A stretch of DNA of 64,000 nucleotides, from the NCBI GenBank assembly GCA_947359465.1, contig OX375880.1, positions 15,322,120-15,386,119 of the forward strand, read 5' to 3'. Source of the DNA: Metellina segmentata. Its lineage: Eukaryota > Arthropoda > Arachnida > Araneae > Tetragnathidae. Position 1 is the first letter of the stretch; each line of letters starts with the position of its first letter. The translations under genes and the position numbers were made by a program. Below, in pieces: positions 46,401 through 58,400 of this stretch. The notes under the pieces were generated by a model. The model was not told the DNA's origin, ran no database searches, and saw only the letters and a list, made by a program, of their open reading frames with translations.

Positions 46401-49400
46401 CTATACAAATCTCATCTGTGACAGTAATTAATATTGATCATCCGTTTTCAAAATGTTTATTCCATGACTCCCTTTACCTAAATGTTAGTCTGAGCTTTAG
46501 GGGTGCGGGTTTGGTCCCCGCAACATAGCTGGGTGTATTTCTCTCTTCTGTATTCGTAAGCATCTTGTGCGTTCGTTTATTTGGCTCAAAAACCTTATGG
46601 CTAAATCACCAACCAATTTATGTTTGGTATGAAATATTTTTGTACAAACCCTAACTGTATTTTAAGTATCTCTAATATTATAAAAGGAAGTATTTGTTTG
46701 TTTCTTGCACGCATTGTCCTGACGAATCTATGGCACTTACAGTAATGGGATTTGGCTCGCAGATATTCCGAAGTTTTTGCAATTTTAGGGTCAAGGCGAA
46801 TTTTAAAAGTCAATCTAGAACATTTTAAAAAGAATTTAATAGTTTTTTTCACCTTTTATATCTTTGTTCCGTCCCTCTCCGACGATTTAAGAAAGGACGG
46901 AATTCTGCTATTTTCCCCTCTGACGTCATGTCACAACTGTAATAATTATACAGAGTGTACTAAAAGTCACCGTACTCCAACTTTAAAAAAATTATTGCCT
47001 GTGTTTATTTTAACTATTGAATTTTTTTTTTTTTTCGTCTGCTTATAGTTTAGGGATTCTTTAGTTTTTATCATTTGCTTTTTTTCGCGTTCAAGCTGTG
47101 CGATAATAAAGATCCACATCATTTTGTTCTTCAGTGCAAAATGAGTTTATCATGCATTCAGAGAATTGCACTGTTCATTACTTTATGCTGTACGTCTTGT
47201 GTTTTGAGCAGCTTGACCTAAGATGTCCTTGCACCATTAAAACCCCCAAACCAACCAACCAACCCTAGTTTTTCATGGCTTCTTGGGGCTGTTGTGGGTC
47301 AGTGAGTATGCCCACTGTGCTAGAAACCTGCAGGTCGTTGATGATGGAATCCTCCCTGAATGTATTCTCTCTTCTGTGTCAATAAAATTTGTTTGTTCAG
47401 TACATGACGTTTTCAGTCTTGTGTTTGGCACAGCATGGCCAATTTTTATTTACAGGTTATTTTTGTTTTAGACTCCTAAACAAAGAAAGAAATTTGAAAA
47501 TGCTCGTAAAAGTTCGCCTGCTAGTGGAAGTACAATGAAGTATGTTTTTAATCCATTTAAATAAATTTGACTGCAACCAATTATTCTATTTATTTAGCTT
47601 ATAACTATTTCGACAAACAACAGTGCTCCTTCCCCATTAAATTGATTTGTAATCTCCTGTAGTTGGCTTTTTTTGCATTTTATACTTCACGGATTTTTAC
47701 CACAGTGTAGTTATTCCTTAGTCTTTTGCATGTTAATTAAATTGGGTGCAAAATTTTCGATTTTAAAATACAGTACAACCTTGTTTAACCAAACTAAAGA
47801 AAGGGAGGCTGATTCTGATAATGATTTTTTCGGTTAAGCCATGAACATCTATTACTATGCGCCGACTAACTGGTCTGGTGGTTAAGGTGTTAGCCTCTAG
47901 ATCGAAAGATTCCTGGTTTGAATCCGGGTCAGTGCATGGATGTTTGTAAGCGTATGGTGTCGAGGTGGTGTACCTTAAATCCATCGTGACCAAAAGTTAG
48001 GAGAGTGGGGTTCCAGCTCACACACAGATGTTGCCTCGTCATCTGACCATGGTTCAAAATTATGTGGTGGTGTCCTCGGATCTCTTTCTTGGGGGATTGA
48101 TCCCGTAACATCGTTAATAGCCCATTGTGTTGCTCTAGCAGGATGTTAATTAAAATTACCATACTATTGCTATGTATTTTGTATCTAATTGCAATATGTA
48201 ATTCTGAAATTTTCTGAAGGTCAAACGAATTTAAAACTATCTTTGTAGGCTACACTTTAAATCTTTATTAAAGTTAAAATTACATTTTTAGCCCGCATGC
48301 TCTCACCCTCGCGATTATGCTTCTGCAGTACGGTACATGTTTTTTGTTCTTGATTTCGGATAACCCAAGTTTTGGTTGGTTAACCTGAGTTTTACTGTAT
48401 TGTTAAATCATTAACATAATGCTGAATGTGAAAATTTGGTTTGTAAAGAGAGATCATTGCCTAGCAAGGACACCATTTTCATTTCTCTAATGTGGATACT
48501 AAATAAGTAAACTTACTCCTTATAAAATGTGTACATTTTTCATTAAACTTTTGTTTCACTTAAACTAGTAGTGTAAATTAATAAGATTTACCTTATAGAA
48601 TAACTGCTTTTTCTAGTATAGATAATTTTCAGCTGTTCACATCCAGCTCAATATCATATTTCTGTCTGATATGAATTTGTATTTCATGTTTCAATGAAAA
48701 AAAGTTAACCTTTAAACGAAGTTTTGAAAATTCAAAATTACTTCTTTTGCAGTCAAAATAAAATTACTTGCAAGTAAAAAAATAAACTTTTCTTCCACTG
48801 TATAAAATGACAAATTCTTATTTCTTGCCCCTGTGGCATAAACTTGAATGCACCTATTTTTGATTAAAGCAAGAGCTGGAAAACAGGTAACGAAAATTTC
48901 GTTTGGACCTCTATTGAGAAGGTCAGTAATTTACAAACTCTTTTTCCAGTGTTTGACAACTTTTTGTGTTGTATATCTAAATTAAAATGATTATTAGATT
49001 GTATTTCAGCAAGACTTTGATTTTCTTGGGATGTTTCTGGGTTTTCTAATTTTTATTTAAAAATGTGCAGTTAATGTTTTTGAATATGCCTTTCTCTTTT
49101 TGCTTTTAGCTGTGAACCAGTGCCCTACCGAATCAGTGATGAAATTTCATCGTCAAATAGCATACCTACCGAGGAGTCTATTGATGACCCACCATTCTAT
49201 GTGAGCGAAGAGGATATTGCACATCAGCAGTAAGTAAGTTCTAATACATTTCATGCTAACTATTGTTTATTAGTTATACCATATTAAAGAATACTCTGGT
49301 AAAATTGATTTTGTTTACCCACCCACGACACAGTTAAATTATCAGAATCTGTATTCCTAACATCATCAAAGTGTGAAAAGTACCAACTTCATTTGGTATT

Positions 49401-52400
49401 CCGAATAATTTATCCTCCAGAAACTATGACAAATTAATATCAGCATACATCCTTGGCTTAGATGCATTTGTGGCATTTCTTCAAAATGTACTTTTTTACA
49501 CTAACTATTTGTTTTCATTTGGATGAGAAATACACTGTTATATGGTAACTTGGTTGAAATCAAGTTTAACATAATTGCATTATTTAAAATTTTAATTTTT
49601 GACCTAAAAATGAATAATTAACTTTAAAGTGACTATTCCATACTTGCCTACTTTTACGGATTATCCGTAATTTTTACAGATTTCGTCTTAATTTTGCTTA
49701 TTTACAGATGGTTCTGTCTTTTTTTACGGAATTTTAGTATTTTGAATAAATATCTTAAGACAAAGCAATGGATGTGTTGGAAAAGGAGTATAGTTGTTTT
49801 CAGCTGAAAGATTTATCTGTGATAATAGAAGGACATACTTATTTTGATGTCAGTGGGTTGAAGTAGGTAAAATAAGAGAGTCCGCTGGACTTCTAAAATT
49901 ATCTAGATTGACCAAAATTATGCTTTCTATTCTGTCCATCCCCCATTCCAATGCAGAGTGTGAGAATCTTTAGCCTTGTCAGAAAGAATCAAACTGAATT
50001 CTAATCTCTCATTTCTAACAAAATGTTGGAAAGTTTGTTGGTGTTGAAAACACAAAACCCCAAACCTTGTTTTGAGCAGAAATTCAGTGCAGTTATTAAA
50101 GACCAAAAAAACTACTACAGCTTCATTGAATTTTTCTGCAACCCCCCTCTTCTGGATAAAACACTAAATAAAACAACTTTGTAAATAGAACATTGCTTTT
50201 TTTTCTTTTATCTACTTGTAAATAATCTTTATGAACACCAATGATCTGTATTCCTGACACAAGTTTAAATGGTATGTAGCATACAGTTTCGGATGCAATG
50301 TGAAGGTACTCGTAAAGTGTATATTTTTTTTTACAGTGGGTATGTTCAGTTTGGCATTAAAACACCACTGCTTTGCAAAGTTTCGGCAGTTGATAAAAAT
50401 GTGAATTTTTCCATATGCATTTTTAAATACAAATAATACTAGTTATTGTGACACATACGGATATTTCTAATACACATTAATTCATGTATATATGCTGTGT
50501 TTTATGGCAAGGGGCGTTCAAGGTGCAATGGTTTTAGTGATGAACAGTTTTCAAAGTTGGCAACTATGCTATTCTGTAAATTTTTTGTCACTTAATGAGT
50601 TTTTGCTCTAGGCCGATGAGATGCGAGTTAAAATTCCAAGAGATTTCTGCTATTGAACTATATATTCGTTATTCAGCTCTCAGGTATAGAGGTTTAAATT
50701 CAACATAATTTTATTCCTGCCTTCGGAGCAGGTGCCAAGGTAGCCCAGTTGGGATTTGCAACAAAGGATGGAGTTTGAAACTCAATCCAACTTAAATTCA
50801 TTGTGTATGTAGGGGCTGGTGGTGCATGCTAAACCTATCGTTACCTCAAACGTTCTCATGATAAAGAAGTTTGAATAGTGGAGTGCCAGCTCATATGTTG
50901 ACCGTGGTTTATAATTTCATTGTGTTCTCCTTGGATCTTTCGCTCATGGGATTAATCCCGGACCGTCGTCAATAGCCCATTGTGTTGCTCTAGTGACACG
51001 TTAATTTAATTACCAAATTACCTGGGATCTTGCCTACCAGGATTGATCCCAAACTGTTGCTAATATCCCACAGGGTTCCCATGTGTCAGGGAAAACCTAG
51101 AATTGTCAGGGAATTCAATTTTGTTCAAAAAAGTCTGGGAAAAATTATGTATTTTCATCCAAAACCTGGAAAATTGCCTCAATGACCTGGAAAAGGATTG
51201 ATCATGGCTTCTCAGACGCTTTGGAGAAAAGTAACAAATATGATTTGTACACAGTTTCATATAATTTTATTTTACAAATAGAGTTATTCAATTGATTTTA
51301 AAAGAAACAACTAATATTTAACAGGTAACTAATTTGTTTCATCTACTGGAAGTCCATTGAAGAATTTCATGCTTATGATACATTAAATCACATATTTAAG
51401 TCAGATATGTTGGATTATTTGAATAAGTTATTTCAATACAAAATTACTTGTGCTGTGTGTATTTCTTAAATTAGTTTTTATTATTGGCTATCGAATGCTG
51501 AGTTATTTCTTTGTTTTTCACCTTTAAAATGTCATGAATCGCTCTAGTATGACCTGGAATTTTGTAAAAATTTGTCTGGAAAAGTCATGGAATTCTATTT
51601 CTGAAATAGAGTGGGAACCCTGAACCCATTGTGTTGTTCCAGTGTAATATAAATTCAACTACCAACCCACCTGTCTCAGAAGTCAAACCCTATCCCTTAA
51701 ATTTGATGACTGCACCTCTTCCACACTCTGCTTGTTGTTTTGCACATGCTTTTTTGCTCTTCTATCACAACATTTATCGCAGCTTCGACAACCTGATCCA
51801 GCGTTTGCCATTTGAAATTCACCTTCATTGTGATCTGTTATATTATGAGGGGATAAATCAAATCTTTGATTTTTAATTTAAGATTGATTTAAGATTTTAA
51901 TTGAAATATCCAGGTCTACCATAGGCAGCTTTTTGCTACTAATTTTCAACCTTGGTGACTTCTTTCTGATACTTCTTCTTCGTTACATCTTTTTCCTTCT
52001 TGTTGATATCTTTCTAGAAAATCGTCTTAAAAACTACTATTTTAAAAATTTGGGTGACTTTCATGAAAATTCAATGAAGGTCAACTAAAATTCAGTTCCT
52101 TTTTTTCTAATAGGGACAACAACAACAAATTTTTGAGGGAATTTTCCTAGGGATGATAATTTTGAAGTTTTGGCACCACACTGAGTAGCCATGAAAGAAA
52201 AACTTTGGAATCTGTGGTTGCTAGACTTGAGAAAATCTTACTGATAAAATATTTAATTTATAAATTCTTGGCGAGATCATCAGCATTTGTGTTTCATACT
52301 TAATCATATTTGTGTTTAAGCCTGTTCATTGTTCGGATACATTAGTATATTATGGGAACTTAATTATTTAAGTTGCTGGTAAATTCTCTACACTTGTAAA

Positions 52401-55400
52401 CTGGTCTTCTATGTAAAGTACCTCTGGTGGCCAGATTATGTTTCTGACAGAACTATGGTATCTTATATATCATCTCTCTGTAGTAAAAAAAGTGCCGCAG
52501 GATTGAAAACTCGTTTTTTTCTCCATTCTTGGACGTTTTCCCAAGAAAGTACAGATCAGAAAATTACAAAATTGACATGGTTTGTTCAAAATTGTACAGG
52601 GAACAAGACGAAGATTTTTTTTCCGTTGCGGCTATTAGTTTAGGGTTTATTAAGTGTCGAAACTGAAGGAGCGAAATTACTAATGCAAGTGAAAAAAAGA
52701 CATAAAATTTTCAATCTTCAGTCGTGGTTTTTAGAGTACCTCTAAATGTAAATTTTTGCACAAAATAAAGTGGTTTTTTTTTTTTTTTTTTTTTTTTTAA
52801 TTTGTTTCTGATTATATATTTTTTTAATTCGGTGAAAAATCGGGACATTTTTGTTACTTTTTTTAAAAAACTGTCATATTTTTATCTTATTACTATTAGT
52901 TTTTTAATTTGAAACCATCGAAGGGTGAAAATGGGTTAATAAATAAAGTTGATGCAATTAAAAGTTGGTCTTACAAATTTGGAACTTTTAGATCATAATT
53001 TCCTATACGAAATTTAAACTGTCTTATCTATAGCTTAATACTATTAGTTTTAAATTTGAAAATACCACATAAAAGCTTAGAATACACTCTTTTTTATGGT
53101 ATAATTATTTTAAAAATAGGTTCATAAATAAATTTGATGGTACTTTGGATGGATGAAAACTATAATTTAGCGAAAGTGGACAAATTGTTGATTGTGCAAA
53201 GGGAACAGTGAAACGAAAAGTTGCATTTTTAAATAACAGGTCTGCCAGTTATTAAGTTTATCGTAGCTACAATCACCATAGCAACGATTTTTTTTCCGTT
53301 GAAACTCGCTGTGATGTCTGGCCTGGAGTCCAAAAAGCTAAACTCGTTTTCACCCTTGATTCTCATAGGGTTTCGCGAGAAAGTACCCATCCAAAAATTT
53401 CGAGATTTACATGGTTTATTCAATATTGTACAGGGAAAAAGATCATGAAGTTGTTTTACTGAAGCGGCTATTAGTTTAGGGTGCATTATGTGTTAAAGTA
53501 TTTTTTACAGCGAAATCACTTGCGAAAGGACTTTGCAAACCAAATGGGATTGTGTAGCAATCACCGAGGGTTTACAAGCAGGGGGCGAAGCCCTTGCTGT
53601 GATGTCATGGACCGGAAAGTAAAATCAGGATTATACAAATTATTAAGATAGTTTCGCCATCACAGGAGATTGATTATGGCAAAAGTAGTTTTGGTTTGCG
53701 AAGGAAACCAAATTGTATCTGCAAAAGGAGTGTTGGTTTGCAAAGCAATCCTCAGAGCTTTGTGAGCAAGGGGCGGAGCACCCTAGTAAAATGAAATTTT
53801 TTTTAATAAAAAATATTCCCCTTAAACTAAATTAATAGTATTAAAATTTTTTAATTTCTCTAAATTTTCCCATACAAAAATCTGTAGTTTTTTTATTCAT
53901 TTTAGTGTCATCATTTTTTATTCATTTTAGTTTGTAAGAAAGCCATTTTTTATAATAAAGAATTCATTCTCCAAAAATGAAATTGCTGACATATACATAT
54001 GGGATATACATAATTACCAAACTTGCTATCTTTTACTAACCTAAACCTAAGACCAACAGCTTAAGCTATCAGTGAATAGATGATTGTTTTTCTAACTATA
54101 AGCAGTGTTTTTAAAATCTTTAAAACATGCTTCTTTTCTTAGAGCTTTTCTTCAAATAAGTCTAAAATAGTCTAGTTTGTGCATACTAGAGACATGATAC
54201 TACATGAAGCATTTAGTTTTTGCTCATTTCAACGGCATGTTTTTATCTATGGCATTTAGAATCTGCATGTACTTTTCCCCAAGGGCACTAATGAGTTTTT
54301 CAAAGATTCCTCAAAACTTTTTATTTGTGGTTATTTGTAGCACAAAGCATAATATAAATTTTTAAACTGCAAAGTGCAGTTATTTGTGCTATTATTTTAT
54401 CAACCTTTACTCTTGTAGCTCTGAAAGTCATCATGGAGTTGCAATTGGTAATGAAAGTTCACCGGCAGTAGTAAATGATACAACAGATTCACCTTTAAAA
54501 AATATATCAAATTCCCCGAGAAAAAGAGTTACTTCTAAAAAGGTATGGACATTTTCCTACCTACTCCTAAATGGCTAATTTTTAAGTATTCTGGTATCAA
54601 AATTATGTGTTTTGCAAGCCTGCAGTGCTGTTGTTACTTTAGAGGTTAAATGTGGAAAGCCTTAAGTTTGGATACTGAAAGCATTATAGGATATTGTTGA
54701 AATTATTCATTTTAAGTTGATTTTCTGTTTTCTTGTTGCTTTTTCAGAAACAATTTAAAACCAATGTTTTTCGATTTAATGGGAATGAATTCGTAGCATG
54801 AAGAAAACTTGTTGAAGGGGGTGTTTGTTGGATACAACTAAAAAACAATCTTATTTGCCATTAAGTCTCAAAAATTTGTTTGTCTTAACTGGAGATGTGT
54901 AACCCAAATTCTTTAACAAATTACATTAATTCAATGTACATTTTGACGGAGATTGTAATTTAGTATGTATTATCAGTAAGTCATATTAATCAAGTTCATC
55001 CAAAAAGGTTTAACTGTACTACTGTTAATGGTATATCTTTGCTATAGAGTTCTAGCAATGCTTTTGGTGCATTTTTTGTCGCCAAGAAAGAATTTCTTTA
55101 TAAACATCTTTTAGGCTAGTGGAAAATAATCAAAAAAAAAACAAATTTTTTAAGTTTTAAATTTAGAAAAAAATTTAAGCATCTGATTATTCTCATAGCG
55201 ACAAGATAAGTATTTTCATTAATGAAAAAAAATCCTTACTTTTTCTGAAATATTTTTACAAAAGTTTGCCCAAGTTAATAATTTATTAGTTTTAAGTCAA
55301 ATGGAACCCAGCTTTATAATATGAATGTTTTAAAATATCACATTAATTTCAGCTAAGTAGAGTTATTTTGACAACCAACCTTACCAATGCTAACCCAATC

Positions 55401-58400
55401 TCAGAAATTGGAGGAAGAAAGGAGTGTTTAAGTTGTGTTTTGAACTTTTGTTTTAAGGATAATACCAGATTATAAACAGGGGTTTCAGAATGGACTTCGT
55501 AACTTTGAAATGAAATAACTACAAAACAGCAGGGCTTGTAACATGTCACTTTTTTGTTCTTTTGTCACTTTTTTATTCTTTTGTTGCCTTTTTGACATTT
55601 TGTCACTTTTTCAGGTGTTTAAGTTCTTAAATTCTACTTAGACAAGAACAATTTTTAGTGTGCAATTAAAAAAAATTCATTTTACCCTCTACAAACAGTC
55701 AAATGTCAATTAAATTTGGAATTTTTTTGTCATATTTTTTTTTTCATGAAAAAAGGCCAAAAAATGGAGATTTTAAAAATTTGCAAGCAATTTCTTTCGG
55801 TGTTTTTATTTGCCCTCAATGATGATTACCTGAGGCAGTATTCCCATGGTCTTTGAAAATTCCTTGAACTTTCTTTTTCGAACTCAGGGCCCTTGAAAAT
55901 TACGGAACTTGGTTTGAAAGAGTGAATTATTAACTGGTGTGAGATATTGGTCAGATTGACAAGGTAAAATCATTTTTGAACGCTTAAAGACATTTTATAT
56001 AGGATCTGGAATGGCAGATATTTTATGTGACAAAATTTTGCATGCTCTGAGTGAGTTATCCCTTCCACAATCTCAACTGCTCACGATTGGCTCAAATGAG
56101 CCCAATGTCAACAAGTCAGTTTTTAAAAAGATTAATGACTCATTACTTTTTACCTGAAAAAAAGGAATAATTAACATTGGGACATGCAATATTCACACTG
56201 TACATAGTGCTTTTCTTAAAGGTCTAAAAGAGCTTGAGGGAGGTGTGTCTGAACTAGTTTTTTTCCATTCCCAGATTTTTTAATCAGTGGCCTAAGCGTT
56301 GGTCAACATACAAACATAGTCAAGGAGACTTCCCACTCTATTTCATCAAGCAGGTGGATAAGCCTAAACCAGCTGCTGTGTGAGTAAGTGAATTTGTTGG
56401 AATAAATCGCCCAGAAAGTGAAAACCGTGCCACCCAAAAAATGAAATCTTATAAATAAAATTCGCATAATAAGAGGACTGGGGTAGACCTAATAACGTGT
56501 GATTAACAAAAAAATTTCAGTTCTAAGTCGATCAAATTTTAAGGTTAAAAAAAACACTGACTTATACTTATGAAACTGCCTTCAGACTTTTCCCTCCAGA
56601 ATTTATACACTGATATGCTGAATATTTAACACGTATTTTCAAGCTGTTTTTTTTTTTTTTTTTTTTTTCATAAAATTTATTAGATAGATTGGTTTAGTCT
56701 GCTTCCGTCCTAAACGACTCTAATCCCTCTTTCCAGTGTCAGTAGAACGCTGATAGAGAATTTGCTAACATTAAAGAGTAGAGCAAGGTCATTTATGGTG
56801 CCAAAAACTAACAGATGAGTCATATGTAATGCTTGTGACTGAATGTTCCAGCAAAGTAGAATTGAAACCCAGGACATAATATAATTACTACACTCAATGG
56901 TGATCAAATTGCTCTAAAAATGTCCTACAAACAGAACTAATCAAAAATCTGGAAACTGAAAATGGACTTTCCATATTGACGTCATAAACATCAGTGGGGA
57001 TTGATCATCACTCACCTTTCAATATGAAGTAGAAGATCTTTAAATGTGTTGCAGTGTATAAAACCTTTCCAAACTGTCGCGGAACATCTATTCAGGTTTA
57101 ACAGAACACTGGTGTTCTGTGGAACATAGTTTGAGAAACCCGGATTTAGAGCAATGACTCTATCACAAAAGAAAAAGAAGAGGAGTGTTTTTCATCAAGG
57201 AAGGTGGAACACTGCAGAAGTATGTTGTGATTGGGCATCGTCTTGCACAAACCACAAAGTGTCTGGTGCATCCTCTAATCCTTGAAGTGTAGCGGCAAAC
57301 TATTGCTAAATTACAATATTCCGAGATTAGATAATGGTTTCTCATAAAAAAACAGAGTCCTTTACCAAAGACTGTAACGTCATCTATTAGCCAAAGGTGT
57401 AACTAATTTTTAAACCGGTCTATTTAAAATTCCAGACCTGCCCATTAAATATACCACTTATTTCATATTTCTATGTATCATGGTTTCATAGTTATGTCAT
57501 TTCAAAGTTACAGTGTCCTTTCTGAAACACCCTGTACAAAGGAATAACAGTGTTGAATTTATTGTTTAAGGCTTTGTTGAATGTGTTAATATTTTACTTG
57601 TTAATGTCTCTTACCTAGCCTCTTGAGCGATGTAAGCGTTTTGTTAGAACTACTGAAGCTCCCCCTCGAAGTGAAATGAAAATGGTTGATTTGATTAATT
57701 ACAATCCCAGTGGAGCTGCAATGAAGTATGATTTCAAATCTATTTTACCCAATTTAATAACAAAGAATGTTTATATATTTATGGAATTGTGTTGCTTACT
57801 TTTTAAACTTAATACTTACAGGTGTGTAAATTCTCAGACCAATGTTCAAGTGGAAGAGAAACCCAAGTATGTTGTATAAAGTCAAAATATATCTTAATAT
57901 TACTCAATATGTAACTCTGATACAAGTTAAAATAAATTTAATAGTTATGTTAAATGTAATAAAGATGACATTTTATAAAATAGTCTCGATGGTTTCTTTT
58001 TCATTGGAAACTATACAAGGTAGTAACAGAGAGAACCTGGAAAAAATCGGGAAATTCTCAGGGAACTTTTTAATTCTGGAAAGATCACGGAAAACTTCTA
58101 AATTCTATCCAATATCTAAATTTTAAATGTTCTTTGAACTAACAGGTCTTTCATTTTGTATTTGATGGCTAGAAACCTGCGAGTTGTAGGCAACACAGGT
58201 TTGATTTATCTCTTTGGTATCAGTAAAAACTTGCCATGTACATGTATTTCTAGACATTGTTTGGTGCAGACTGACCAAGTATGGCTTTTGTGCCATAAAA
58301 CCCAAAACCTACCATTTTATATCTTTGAAAGCACAAATTTTCCTTTTGCTTCAGCTGGATCATAAGATTTCTGCTCAATAAAAGCGAGTTCGGTAATTAG

